Notes: generated from the sequence alone by a model not told the origin. A DNA stretch of 62,242 nt from an uncultured Synergistales bacterium (GCA_905233525.1 CAJOEW010000010.1:1-62242); one strand, 5' to 3'. Counted from the stretch's first letter, positions 15,920 to 25,360 are shown. Translations and numbers: made by a program.

Positions 15920-18634
15920 GTGAAAAAATTATATGCGGTTATTTTTTTTATTATGCTTTTGTTTTCATCGTGCGCTTTCGCTGAAGAATACCCGTCGCGC
16001 GAAATTACAGGTATTGTAAAAATCGATGATAACGGCACTGATGATCCAATAGCTCGTAAGCTGGCAAATAATGCAGGAAAATATTTAGGCCAGCCTGTAA
16101 GCTTATGGACGTTCACAGAAAATTCAGGTACAGCTGCTTTAAAATATTTACAGAGCGCACAGCCTGACGGCTATACTTTTTACATAGGCAAAGAACGCGC
16201 GGATCTCACTGAAAATTCTGCGGCTTCAGTAAATCATCCTAATTACGATAATTTTACGTGCGTATATCTGATCGGTGAGTCTACTGCCGGAATAACAGTA
16301 ATGCCCATTCAAGGTAAAATGTCCGTGCAGGCTTTGAGACATGCGCCAAAAAGTTTTAAATATGTCCCTTACGGATTTATATACGGTGTTTACGTTAAGA
16401 GAGGTACGCCGGAAAGTGTGATATTAAAATTGGCTGACTCGTTTAAAAAAGCAGGTGAAGATCCTGAAATAAAAAACATGCTTGACGCAAATGATATAAG
16501 ATTCTCAGGATTAACAGATTCGGCAGCTCAAAATTATTTAAACGATTGGCGCGGAGGTACATTTGATAAACTCGTTGCAAGCGTTCCACGTAAGAAAGCC
16601 GTTAAAAAATCCGAGCCTGAAAAAAAATCAGAACCGGTCAAAGAATCAGAACCAGCCCAAAAATCACAGCCAGCTAAAAAATTAACAACTTCATCAGGAT
16701 TTCCTGCTCATGATATTGACGCTGTAGTTCAATGGGGAACAGGCGGAGCAACTGACGTTTTAACAAGAGCTGCAACAGAGATCGCTCAAAATAATCTGCC
16801 GGTCAAAATAAATGTCCGTAACGTCATGGGAAATAATGGATCCGTCGGACTTGAAGAAGTCTATTCAAAAAATGCTGACGGTTATACGCTCTTAATGGGA
16901 ACTGAAAATCCTGCGCTCTATGATGTTTTAGAAATGAGCCAGCACACTTACGAAGATTTTGAATGCGTTTATCTGATCGGTGATATAAGATCGCTTGTTG
17001 CTGTTTCGCCTTCATCAAAATATCACACGTTCTCGGATTTAATTAACGAAGCAAAAGCACATCCAGGTTCAATAACTTGTGGAACAACAGGCCGTGGCAG
17101 TTTAGGCTGGATGATGAACGCTTTGATTAAAGGAACTACAGGCGCGGATTTTGCTACAGCTGAATATTCAAATAATGCTGAGATCCGTGAAGCTGTTAAA
17201 AATGGCGAATGTGATATAAGCATAACTCTTGAACAGGAAGGCGTTAAAGATTTTCATGACGGCTCATTAAGATTTTTAACTATCATGGCAATTGAAGAGA
17301 GCGAAGAATATCCGGGTGTTGAACCTGTTGTAAATCAATATCCTGATTTTTTTGCGTGTCTTCCATGGGGATCATTCTTCGGAATTTATGCTAAAGGCGA
17401 TACAGATCCGGAAGTGTTAGATATTTTGAGCGAAGCTTATAAAAAAGCAGGAGATGATCAAAATTTCAGGAAGCTTTTAAAACATTACGGATTAAATTAT
17501 TTAGGTTATACCGGCGACGAAGCTAATAATTACGTATCAAGCTGGCGCAACAGAACTATAGACGCATTGATAAGCAGCGGCGCGGAAGATATTACAATGC
17601 CTGAAGAAAAAGTAAGAGTACGTAAAAAACGTCCTGCATCTGCTAAAAAATCAACACCGGCTCAAGATTCAACAACAGCTCAAAGCCCAACACCGGCTCA
17701 AAGCTCAACACCGGCTCAAGCATTAAAGACCTCTTCAGGATTCCCGGATCATGCCATAAACGGTATTATTCAGTGGGGACAAGGCGGCGTTACTGATGTT
17801 CTTTCACGTGCTTTAACTATAAGCGCTTCAAAATATTTGAACATGGATATAAAAATGCAGAACATAACAGGAAATGCAGGCGTAACCGGTCTCGAATATG
17901 TTTATAAACAAAAAGCTGACGGCTATACACTTTTAATGGGCGCTGAAAATCCTGCGTTATATGACAAAATCGGATTGAGCGATTTAACTTACGATGATTT
18001 TGAATGCGTATACTTAATCGGAGATGTTACGGCCGGAATAATTGTGAATCCTAATTCAAAATATCAGACGTTCACAGATTTAATACATGACGCTCTCGAA
18101 CATCCTGAACAAATAAAATGCGCTACAACAGGTCAAGGCAGTGTAGGCTGGGTTGTTGACTCTTTCATTAGAGGAGTAACAGACGCACGCTTCAATTTAA
18201 TTGAATATGACAGCACAGTAACAACAAAAGAAGCCGTAATGAAAGGTGAATGCGATTTTGCAGCGCTTTTGTTACAACAGGGTATCGATGAATTCAACGA
18301 TGGCTCATTAAGATTTTTAACAGTTCTTGCAATTGATGAGCATCCTAAATTACCTGGTGTTAGTCCGATCGTAAGCGAATATCCGGGATTCTTTGTATAT
18401 ATGCCTTGGGGACCTTTTTACGGAGTTTTTGCTAAGAAAGGAACTGATCCGGAAATATTAAAAGTTTTAGGCCAGGCTTATAAACAAGCAGGCGATGAAA
18501 AAGAATGCCGCGATCTGCTTGAAAAATATAACGTTAATTATTTAGGTTATGCCGGCGACGAAGCTAAGAAATATATTTCAAACTGGCGTGCAAATACTGT
18601 AGACGCATTGATCACAAGCGGCGCTCTTGATTAA
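15920..18634 (+). CDS. Exported protein with three tandem TctC/Bug-type binding domains
   Basis: After a signal peptide (KKLYAVIFFIMLLFSSCAFA) the 904-residue protein has three related domains of the TctC/Bug solute-receptor family, normally single 300-residue periplasmic proteins that feed TctAB carboxylate transporters. Domain 1 (about 25-215) is short and lacks the central part; domains 2 (260-565) and 3 (600-904) look complete. Both carry the QWGxGGxTDVLxRA start, NADGYTLLMG/KADGYTLLMG, the EDFECVYLIGD/DDFECVYLIGD blocks and an LPWGSFFGIYAK-like stretch. The linkers are low-complexity: KSEP repeats and TPAQSS repeats. GTG 15920 follows GGAGG; the tracked TTG overlaps that site. No tctA or tctB is nearby. 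A multi-domain binding protein working without its own permease is inferred. Confidence 0.8.
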   Translation: MKKLYAVIFFIMLLFSSCAFAEEYPSREITGIVKIDDNGTDDPIARKLANNAGKYLGQPVSLWTFTENSGTAALKYLQSAQPDGYTFYIGKERADLTENSAASVNHPNYDNFTCVYLIGESTAGITVMPIQGKMSVQALRHAPKSFKYVPYGFIYGVYVKRGTPESVILKLADSFKKAGEDPEIKNMLDANDIRFSGLTDSAAQNYLNDWRGGTFDKLVASVPRKKAVKKSEPEKKSEPVKESEPAQKSQPAKKLTTSSGFPAHDIDAVVQWGTGGATDVLTRAATEIAQNNLPVKINVRNVMGNNGSVGLEEVYSKNADGYTLLMGTENPALYDVLEMSQHTYEDFECVYLIGDIRSLVAVSPSSKYHTFSDLINEAKAHPGSITCGTTGRGSLGWMMNALIKGTTGADFATAEYSNNAEIREAVKNGECDISITLEQEGVKDFHDGSLRFLTIMAIEESEEYPGVEPVVNQYPDFFACLPWGSFFGIYAKGDTDPEVLDILSEAYKKAGDDQNFRKLLKHYGLNYLGYTGDEANNYVSSWRNRTIDALISSGAEDITMPEEKVRVRKKRPASAKKSTPAQDSTTAQSPTPAQSSTPAQALKTSSGFPDHAINGIIQWGQGGVTDVLSRALTISASKYLNMDIKMQNITGNAGVTGLEYVYKQKADGYTLLMGAENPALYDKIGLSDLTYDDFECVYLIGDVTAGIIVNPNSKYQTFTDLIHDALEHPEQIKCATTGQGSVGWVVDSFIRGVTDARFNLIEYDSTVTTKEAVMKGECDFAALLLQQGIDEFNDGSLRFLTVLAIDEHPKLPGVSPIVSEYPGFFVYMPWGPFYGVFAKKGTDPEILKVLGQAYKQAGDEKECRDLLEKYNVNYLGYAGDEAKKYISNWRANTVDALITSGALD

Positions 18635-18648
18635 AAATTTTGCTTTAT

Positions 18649-18678
18649 CCCTCTCAAAAACGAGAGGGAATTTTTTTT
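18649..18678 (+). terminator. Rho-independent terminator
   Basis: A CCCTCTC/GAGAGGG stem with a short A-rich loop is followed by a T run after the TctC-like gene. Confidence 0.88.
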
Positions 18679-18736
18679 ATGAGTATAATTATCGGCGGTT
18701 AAACTATTTGTGACTTGAAAGGATTTTTTTATTTTT

Positions 18737-20389
18737 ATGACTTTTGAGAAATATAATTTACGCAGCGAATTATTAACAGCACTTTATCAACGCGGTTTTA
18801 ATGAGCCTATGCCCGTACAGGATTGCGTTTTATCAAGTGATCACTCGCGCGATCTGATTGTACGTGCAAAAACAGGTTCAGGGAAAACATTAGCTTTCTT
18901 GTTACCGCTGCTGCAAGAGATACAGAAAGGCGAACGCGATCCTAAAATTTTGGTACTCGCTCCAACAAGAGAATTAGCTCAACAAACGGCGGACGAAGCA
19001 GAATATTTCGGAGGATTTTTAAAAATTTCTACAGCCTCACTCGTTGGCGGAATGGATATCGTACAGCAGTTAAAAATTTTAAAGAAAGGTACAGCAATAA
19101 TAGCAGGCACTCCAGGACGCGTCAGAGATCATTTAAATCGAGGAACGTTAAAGCCTGATGAGATCGACTCAATAGTTTTAGACGAAGGCGATTTAATGCT
19201 TGATATGGGATTCCGTGATGAGCTTGAATATATTTTAAACGCTCTGCCTAAAAAAAGACGCTGGCTTTTTTCTGCAACAATGCCTGAAGAAGTTAGAATA
19301 CTCGCTGAAAAATATCTTGATGATCCTTTGATTCTTTCACTCAACGAAGAAGGCGAACAACACGAGGATATTCTTCACAGAGTCTATCAAATTCCGACTA
19401 ACAAAAGATTTGAAGGGCTTGTTGATATTTTATTGTTTGAACATCCTGTAAGAAGCCTTGTATTTTGCCACACGAAGCTCGAATCAATTGAGATAGCTCA
19501 AAAATTACAGGATCACGGTTTCAACGCAGCAGCATTACAGGGCGATATGACCCAAGATGAACGTAACGCTGTGCTTGCTTCGTTTAAATCCGGTTCTGTT
19601 CCTTGTCTTGTTGCTACAAATGTTGCGGCTCGCGGACTTGATATAAACGGCGTGAGTCATGTTATACAGCTTGGCCTGCCTGACGATCAAGAAACTTTTA
19701 TACACAGAAGCGGAAGAACTGGACGTGCCGGCCATGAAGGAATAAATTTAATTTTATTGTCGCCTCGTGAAGCAGGAAGGTTTAAAGCAATGCTCAAAGG
19801 CACTGAAATAAAAATTGAATGGCGCGATATTCCTGCACTTGAAAAAATTCGTCAGGCATGGTTTGAAAATACTGAGCAGGATTTATTTGCAATGCCTATT
19901 GATAAAAATTTCGGCGAATATATTTCATGGGCGGGAGATCTTTTAACTCGTGCTGAACCAAAAATTTTAATAGCGAAATTATTAGCCGCTTTAAGTTCAA
20001 AAAGCAAAGGTTACAGCTTAGATAATGAGCTTGAACGCGAAATTAACAAACGCAATAAAAATAAACCTTCGTCCGTTAAAAATGCAAGCGCCGGTAAAAA
20101 TAAAGCTATACGCCCGAAAGGTTTAATGAAACGTTTCAAAAGCAGTAAATCTCAAAACGTCGGCAATATTTTAAATGCAATCTGTACCGCTCTGAAAGTT
20201 GAAAGACAGGAAGTAGGCGCAATACGTTTCAAAAATGACTGCGTGCTTGTTGAGCTTATGCCCTTGGCCGTATCAAGACTTGAACAGAGTAAAAACAGCC
20301 TCGCTAAATTCGGATTAACTCCTGACGGCGGTAAAATTAAGGCTGAAAAAACTTCACACAATCACGAAAAATTTAAACATAAAAAATAA
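18737..20389 (+). CDS. DEAD-box-type RNA helicase with DbpA-like C-terminus
   Basis: The 550-residue protein has the helicase motifs in order: Q-motif region, AKTGSGKT (P-loop), APTRELAQQ, GTPGR, motif II, SAT, VATNVAARGLD and HRSGRTGRAG. It should remodel RNA, for example in ribosome assembly or mRNA decay. Motif II reads DEGD rather than DEAD. The last 90 residues (VGNILNAICTALKVERQEVGAI to VELM) resemble the DbpA RNA-binding domain, after a Lys-rich linker. A terminator shared with the next gene lies directly downstream. I do not assign dbpA or deaD because the tail is only weakly diagnostic. Confidence 0.88.
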   Translation: MTFEKYNLRSELLTALYQRGFNEPMPVQDCVLSSDHSRDLIVRAKTGSGKTLAFLLPLLQEIQKGERDPKILVLAPTRELAQQTADEAEYFGGFLKISTASLVGGMDIVQQLKILKKGTAIIAGTPGRVRDHLNRGTLKPDEIDSIVLDEGDLMLDMGFRDELEYILNALPKKRRWLFSATMPEEVRILAEKYLDDPLILSLNEEGEQHEDILHRVYQIPTNKRFEGLVDILLFEHPVRSLVFCHTKLESIEIAQKLQDHGFNAAALQGDMTQDERNAVLASFKSGSVPCLVATNVAARGLDINGVSHVIQLGLPDDQETFIHRSGRTGRAGHEGINLILLSPREAGRFKAMLKGTEIKIEWRDIPALEKIRQAWFENTEQDLFAMPIDKNFGEYISWAGDLLTRAEPKILIAKLLAALSSKSKGYSLDNELEREINKRNKNKPSSVKNASAGKNKAIRPKGLMKRFKSSKSQNVGNILNAICTALKVERQEVGAIRFKNDCVLVELMPLAVSRLEQSKNSLAKFGLTPDGGKIKAEKTSHNHEKFKHKK

Positions 20390-20395
20390 TCGCTC

Positions 20396-20440
20396 AATAA
20401 AAAAAATGCGGCTCGCTCAAAATTACAAAGCCTGCCGCAA
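20396..20440. terminator. Bidirectional terminator between convergent genes
   Basis: A TGCGGC/GCCGCA stem sits between the helicase and the minus-strand binding-protein gene. An A run on its left gives the T tract needed by the minus-strand transcript. Confidence 0.65.
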
Positions 20441-20445
20441 TAAAA

Positions 20446-21261
20446 TTATTTCAGTCCGATGTGCGTAAATTCGTCCCATTCGTAATAAGGTATCGATAAA
20501 ATTATATCCTTCGGCGCATCGCTGTGATCGCTTTCAACTTCATTTGATACCATGTACCAAAAAACAGCGTCGACTCGTCCTGATACAAGAGCTGCTGTTC
20601 TTGAGCCTGCTTCGATATTAACAAGCGTAATATTTTTTTTAAGCCTGCGTCCGATCTCTGCTAATATCGCTGTGTTGAAACCGGCCGGCAAATCGTCAGG
20701 CGTTATATAATCCAACGGCGGAAAATCTCCTGTTACAGCTATTTTAATTTCTTCAGCGTCATCAAATTTATTAAATCTCGCAATCTCAGGCGCATTTGTT
20801 CCGGCGTTCTTAATATATACCGTAAATAATGCATTTAAAGATCCGTCAGCCTTCATTGATTTTAAAACATCGTTTATTCTGTCGCATAAATACCTGTCAG
20901 AACGTTTGAAGCCCATTGATAAAAACATCGGTGAAGTCTTTTCAATGCAGACCGCTTTAAAATTCGGCGCTGTGTTCAAAATATAATCGCTTACGACTTC
21001 AGGTAATTCGGCTTCATCAATATAACCGGAGTCGAGAGCCATTAAGATACCGTTAAGATTTTCAAAGAAGATAAATTCATCATCATCGGAATGTTTTTCA
21101 GATATGACCGAAAAATCTTTTTTAATTATTGATTCTTTGATTGAGCTGAAATCTTCCGGAGTCATGTTCAATTTTGAGATAACACCGTTTTTTAAAGCTA
21201 GAGCCGGAATCTCAAAAGCCAGAATAAAAATTACAGCGCATAAAATTTTTTTGACACGCAT
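20446..21261 (-). CDS. Exported family-3 solute-binding-like protein with rearranged lobes
   Basis: The 271-residue protein has a signal peptide (VKKILCAVIFILAFEIPALA). The second half (EIKIAVTGDFPPLDYITPD, GFNTAILAEIGRRL, SGRVDAVFWYMVSN) is the first lobe of an amino-acid-type (SBP_bac_3) binding protein. The first half (ILMALDSGYIDEAELPEVVSDYI, SDRYLCDRINDVLKSMKADGSL) resembles the second lobe. The usual lobe order is therefore reversed, as if a tandem receptor had lost its outer halves. ATG 21261 follows AGGAG; the tracked start is upstream of it. It is divergent from the SGNH hydrolase gene. Ligand and transporter partner are unknown. Confidence 0.7.
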   Translation of the reverse strand: MRVKKILCAVIFILAFEIPALALKNGVISKLNMTPEDFSSIKESIIKKDFSVISEKHSDDDEFIFFENLNGILMALDSGYIDEAELPEVVSDYILNTAPNFKAVCIEKTSPMFLSMGFKRSDRYLCDRINDVLKSMKADGSLNALFTVYIKNAGTNAPEIARFNKFDDAEEIKIAVTGDFPPLDYITPDDLPAGFNTAILAEIGRRLKKNITLVNIEAGSRTAALVSGRVDAVFWYMVSNEVESDHSDAPKDIILSIPYYEWDEFTHIGLK

Positions 21262-21347
21262 TAAATTTACACTCCTGTTTAAATGATTGGCCATGATAGC
21301 ACAATCTGAAAGGCTCATGGTATAAAATACGCGCGGAGGTTTTTTGA

Positions 21348-22061
21348 ATGAGAAAATTTTTTTATACGAGTATTTTTTTTAATGTTATTTTCATGATTTT
21401 GTTGTGTATGATTTCTTTCAGGTATGATCTGCATAAAAAATTATATTGCAGGATCTTCGGCTTGAATTACGAAGAAAAAATGGAACGCGTGCATTATAAC
21501 CAGCTTGTAAATGTTTTTAATAAAATGCCGGAGCGTGAAGGCGTTCATAAAATTATTTTCTTGGGCGACAGCATTACTGAATTTATGTATTTTGATGAGT
21601 TCTTAAATATTCCGGACGTTCAAATTATGAAACAAGGCATCGCAGGAGATAAAACCGCAGGAATTTTAGAACGTCTTGATCCTGTCATAAATGCCCACGC
21701 TGAAAAAATTTTTATCTTGGCCGGCGTTAATGATATTTGGACTAAGCTCGATTTAAATCAAAGCAAAAAAAATTACAGAGCGATCATAAAAAAATTATGT
21801 GAAAATTCGCCTGAAAGTAAAATTTATATTCAAAGTATATTGCCGGTCAGTGAAAGTTTGAAATTTACAGAAGGCGCTATAGAAGATTTTAACAAAGAAC
21901 TTAAAAAAATTGCGGCCGATTTCAAATGCGAATACTTAGATATTTATCCGTTGTTTACGTTATGCGGCAAAGCTAATGAAAATTTATTAGTAGACGGCAT
22001 TCACATGAACGGCGACGGCATGGAAATTTGGGGAAATTTTTTGCGCAAGTATGTTAAATAA
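21348..22061 (+). CDS. Membrane-anchored SGNH/GDSL hydrolase
   Basis: The 237-residue protein has one N-terminal membrane helix and then the four SGNH blocks: GDSIT (catalytic Ser), the GIAGDKT Gly, GVNDI (Asn) and DGIHMNGDG (Asp and His). The family removes acyl or acetyl groups from lipids, sugars or peptidoglycan; the anchored, extracytoplasmic position suggests a cell-envelope substrate. GGAGG precedes the ATG. A -10-like TAAAAT followed by ACGCGC lies about 20 bases upstream. The substrate is unknown. Confidence 0.85.
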   Translation: MRKFFYTSIFFNVIFMILLCMISFRYDLHKKLYCRIFGLNYEEKMERVHYNQLVNVFNKMPEREGVHKIIFLGDSITEFMYFDEFLNIPDVQIMKQGIAGDKTAGILERLDPVINAHAEKIFILAGVNDIWTKLDLNQSKKNYRAIIKKLCENSPESKIYIQSILPVSESLKFTEGAIEDFNKELKKIAADFKCEYLDIYPLFTLCGKANENLLVDGIHMNGDGMEIWGNFLRKYVK

Positions 22062-22158
22062 ATTTGCTGCCATGTGCGTGTATAATATGCGCTCAATTTT
22101 ACGGAGGCGTTTTTAAAATTTTTAATCACAGCGCAATTATCTTGAAAGGTGTTAGTAA

Positions 22159-23835
22159 ATGGCGTTTACAATTTGTGTTTTAACAGCTGCCAAACGTGAG
22201 GAATATATAGCAAGTTATATCGCAGGCGACCAACCTTTAAGCGGTCATGATGTTATGGCTGAAATGGTTGCACGTCACGGTATGCCTGCACGCAGAATAA
22301 TAGCCTGGTTTGTAAATAATTATACGCGTCCGCTTGATTGGATCGTTGATGATGACGCGACAGTAGAATTTATTTTCACGGACTCGCCCGCAGGTTTAAG
22401 AATATATCAGCGCTCGTTAGATTTTATATTCGTGATCGCTTGTGCAAAAGCATTAGGACGTAAAGCAATGTTAAGACATTCGATCGCTGACGGCCATTAT
22501 TGGGAATTAGAAGGCGGCTTAGTCTCAAAATCTGATGTCAGAAAATTAACGGCTGAAATGACTTCGTTAATTAAACAGGATTTACCAATTACGCGGCAGT
22601 TATTAGCAATCGATAAAGCACGCAAAATTTTTCAGAAGCACGGCGAAAACGAGATCGCAGAATTATTCGTAAGAGCTAATCTCGATCCTGTTGAAGTATA
22701 TTTATGCAACGGGCGTTACGGATATTTTTGCGGCGGCACAATGGCATCGTCGACAGGAATTTTAAAAATATTTGATCTCGCAATTTATGAACAGGGCGTA
22801 ATTTTAAGATTCCCGACTCAAGAAAATCCTGACGAACTGCCGGAACTTAAAATAGCAAAATCGACCGGAGATATATTTTTTGATTATGCTCATTGGCTCG
22901 AAGTTCTTGATCTGAATTATTTAAATAAGCTTCATCACAGAGTAACAGACGGAAAAATTCAGGAGTTAGTTTTAATTTCAGAGGCTTTTCATTCACAGCG
23001 CCTGGGAAATATTGCGGAAGATATTGCATCGCGTCCTGTTAAAGTTGTTACGATCGCAGGCCCTTCAGGTTCAGGCAAAACAACATTTTCAGAGCGCTTG
23101 AAAGTTCAGTTAATGGTGTGCGGAAAAAATCCCGTGACACTTCCTCTTGATAATTATTTTAAAGAACGTGAAGACTCTCCCAAAGATGAGAGCGGCGAAT
23201 ATGATTACGAACGTATCGAAGCGCTTGATCTTGATCTCATGGAAGATAATTTAACGAGAATTTTAGCAGGCGAAGAAGTTGTAACACCTGTTTATAATTT
23301 TATTACAGGCAAAAAAGAACCAGGCAAGATCATAAAATTAAGAGCGTCTGATGTTTTAATCATGGAAGGTATTCACGGCCTTAACGATAAGATTTTAGCA
23401 ATGCTGCCTGAGGGAAGCCGTTACGGAATATTTGTATCGCCGTTGACCGGAATTTGTATAGATCCTCATAACAGAACAAGCACGAGCGATAACAGATTAT
23501 TAAGGCGTTTGATTCGTGATTACAGGACGCGCGGGAAATCGGCTCAAGTTACGTTAGAAGTTTACCCAAAAGTTATAGCCGGTGCCAAAAGATATATATT
23601 CCCGTATAGAAATCGTTCGGACGCAATTTTTAATTCTGCTTTACCGTATGAGCTTGGAGTGTTAAAACCGTACGTCGAGCCGTTATTACATACTGTTGAC
23701 GAAAATTCATTAGTGTTCAGTGAAGCTTTAAGGCTGTTAAATATTTTAAAGTTCGTGCCGTCGTTAAATAATGATGGTATACCGAATAATTCAGTCATTC
23801 GCGAATTCATAGGCGGAAGCTGTTTAGACGTTTAA
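22159..23835 (+). CDS. TGS/threonyl-tRNA-editing-like domain fused to uridine kinase-like domain
   Basis: The 558-residue protein has an N-terminal TGS- and threonyl-tRNA-synthetase-like half (LSGHDVMAEMVARHG, then KAMLRHSIADGHYWELEG) and a C-terminal uridine kinase/phosphoribulokinase domain starting with the P-loop AGPSGSGKTTF at about residue 297. Later marks are LPLDNYF and LIMEGIHGLN. This fusion is known in many Firmicutes and Thermotogae and is commonly annotated as a nucleoside kinase. It may phosphorylate uridine, but the role of the front half is not established. Its stop touches the cbiB start, so it heads the cobalamin cluster. A TATAAT at 22081 followed by ATGCGC is a probable promoter element. 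Confidence 0.85.
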   Translation: MAFTICVLTAAKREEYIASYIAGDQPLSGHDVMAEMVARHGMPARRIIAWFVNNYTRPLDWIVDDDATVEFIFTDSPAGLRIYQRSLDFIFVIACAKALGRKAMLRHSIADGHYWELEGGLVSKSDVRKLTAEMTSLIKQDLPITRQLLAIDKARKIFQKHGENEIAELFVRANLDPVEVYLCNGRYGYFCGGTMASSTGILKIFDLAIYEQGVILRFPTQENPDELPELKIAKSTGDIFFDYAHWLEVLDLNYLNKLHHRVTDGKIQELVLISEAFHSQRLGNIAEDIASRPVKVVTIAGPSGSGKTTFSERLKVQLMVCGKNPVTLPLDNYFKEREDSPKDESGEYDYERIEALDLDLMEDNLTRILAGEEVVTPVYNFITGKKEPGKIIKLRASDVLIMEGIHGLNDKILAMLPEGSRYGIFVSPLTGICIDPHNRTSTSDNRLLRRLIRDYRTRGKSAQVTLEVYPKVIAGAKRYIFPYRNRSDAIFNSALPYELGVLKPYVEPLLHTVDENSLVFSEALRLLNILKFVPSLNNDGIPNNSVIREFIGGSCLDV

Positions 23836-24753
23836 ATGAATTTTGCGTGTATATTACTGCTGGCTGTGTTAATAGATTTCATGGCTGGCGATCCGAAATT
23901 TTTGCCTCATCCTGTAATTTTTATAGGTAAGGCAATTTCTTTTTTTGACCGCAGATTTAAGACGCGCAATTTTTTTTATGGATTTGTATTAAGCTTAATA
24001 ATTATATTTATGACTGCCGCGAGCGTATATATTTTATTACGGCTTGTGAATTTTAATGAGTTCGTGCAGATTTTAATAATATATTCCGCTTTAGCATGGC
24101 AGGATTTAAAAGACGAGACGATCAAAATTTTTTACAGCCTGTCAGAAAATAATATAATTCAGGCGCGTAAGTATTTATCATATGTTGTAGGACGCGACAC
24201 TGAGAATTTAAACGAGTGTGAAATTTCGCGTGCAGCCGTTGAAACTATAGCTGAAAATTCGATCGATGGTGTCATGTCAATAATTTTTTATGCGTGCTTA
24301 GGATTTTTATTAAATAATAAATTTGGCGCGTGCGTTTCAGTCTGGATATTCAAAGCCGTCAGCACATTAGATTCAATGATAGGCTATGAGCATTATAAAA
24401 AATTTGGTACAGCGAGCGCGAGATTGGATGACATTTTAAATTTCATTCCTGCAAGATTAGGAGGAATAATAATAATTTTAGCCGGCGGTTGTAAATTGAA
24501 CGCGTTAAAAATTTTCCTGCGAGATCGTAAAAAACATAAAAGCCCAAACAGTGCACACGGTGAAAGCGCTTTTGGAGGAGTCTTAAATTTAAAATTAGGC
24601 GGCGGAGCATTTTACAACAAAATTTTTGAAGCTCGTGATTTTATCGGCGGCGTTAACGATCCTGAATCAATTGATATAATCCGCGCGATAGCATTACTTG
24701 ATCGTTCGTGTGCTGTATTTACGTGCGTTGTTATAATTTTGGGCGCGTGTTGA
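23836..24753 (+). CDS. cbiB: Adenosylcobinamide-phosphate synthase CbiB
   Basis: The 305-residue membrane protein is CbiB (CobD of the aerobic naming), which attaches aminopropanol phosphate to adenosylcobyric acid in cobalamin synthesis. It shows DFMAGDPKFLPHPVIFIGK at the start, the ETIAENSIDG motif, the KAVSTLDSMIGY segment and several membrane helices. It begins directly after the uridine-kinase-like gene stop, and a toxin gene starts four bases after its own stop. Length and motifs are normal. Confidence 0.92.
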   Translation: MNFACILLLAVLIDFMAGDPKFLPHPVIFIGKAISFFDRRFKTRNFFYGFVLSLIIIFMTAASVYILLRLVNFNEFVQILIIYSALAWQDLKDETIKIFYSLSENNIIQARKYLSYVVGRDTENLNECEISRAAVETIAENSIDGVMSIIFYACLGFLLNNKFGACVSVWIFKAVSTLDSMIGYEHYKKFGTASARLDDILNFIPARLGGIIIILAGGCKLNALKIFLRDRKKHKSPNSAHGESAFGGVLNLKLGGGAFYNKIFEARDFIGGVNDPESIDIIRAIALLDRSCAVFTCVVIILGAC

Positions 24754-24757
24754 AATT

Positions 24758-25075
24758 ATGAAAGAAATAAAATTTTTAGGCGATTCATTCGAACGTATTT
24801 ATGAATTTCCTGCCGATGTTCAGGAGAATATCTCGTATCAATTGCGAAGATTACAAAACGGTATACAGCCTGCTGATTTTAAACCTATGTCAATTATTGG
24901 AAGCGGCGTTTTTGAGATAAGAATAAGAGATAAAACCGGCGCATATCGTGTTTTTTATGTTACAAAAATACGGGACTGTATTTATATTCTGCACGCATTT
25001 AAGAAAAAAACGCAGGCTACACCAAAAAAAGAAATTGAAACAGCACGCAGACGCTATAAAATTATTTTGGAGTGA
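24758..25075 (+). CDS. HigB/Gp49-type toxin
   Basis: The 105-residue protein belongs to the phage Gp49-like/HigB (RelE-fold) toxins: NISYQLRRLQNG helix, then FEIRIRDKTGAYRVFYV, IYILHAFKKKTQATPKKEI and the C-terminal ARRRYK. Such toxins cut mRNA on the ribosome. The next gene encodes a matching helix-turn-helix antitoxin, in toxin-first order typical of HigBA. It is placed between two cobalamin genes with only four bases to cbiB, so it is read from the same message. Confidence 0.85.
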   Translation: MKEIKFLGDSFERIYEFPADVQENISYQLRRLQNGIQPADFKPMSIIGSGVFEIRIRDKTGAYRVFYVTKIRDCIYILHAFKKKTQATPKKEIETARRRYKIILE

Positions 25076-25081
25076 TTTAGA

Positions 25082-25360
25082 ATGCAGGTAAGAACTTTTC
25101 ACAGCGCGTGGGATGCTTTTTCAGACACACCGGAAGAAGCTGCAGTCATGACGTTTAAATCTGATCTTATGATCGATATAACTGAGTTCATCAAAAAAAA
25201 ACATTGGCGAAAAACAAAGGCTGCCCAGAAATGCGGTATCACTGTCACAAGACTTGAAAGGCTGCTTGAAGGTAAAGTATCAGAGTTTTCTATTGAGTCG
25301 CTTTTTTACATAATGACCTCTTTAGGCCGTAATATTGAGTATATTTTTCATGACAATTGA
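25082..25360 (+). CDS. HigA-like helix-turn-helix antitoxin
   Basis: The 92-residue protein has a C-terminal XRE-type helix-turn-helix (KTKAAQKCGITVTRLERLLEGKV) and follows the toxin by six bases. Antitoxins of this kind bind the toxin and repress the pair's promoter. Its last 11 bases overlap the start of cobD, so both are translationally coupled. No operator-like palindrome was obvious in the four-base gap before the toxin, so repression may rely on an upstream or internal site. Confidence 0.83.
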   Translation: MQVRTFHSAWDAFSDTPEEAAVMTFKSDLMIDITEFIKKKHWRKTKAAQKCGITVTRLERLLEGKVSEFSIESLFYIMTSLGRNIEYIFHDN

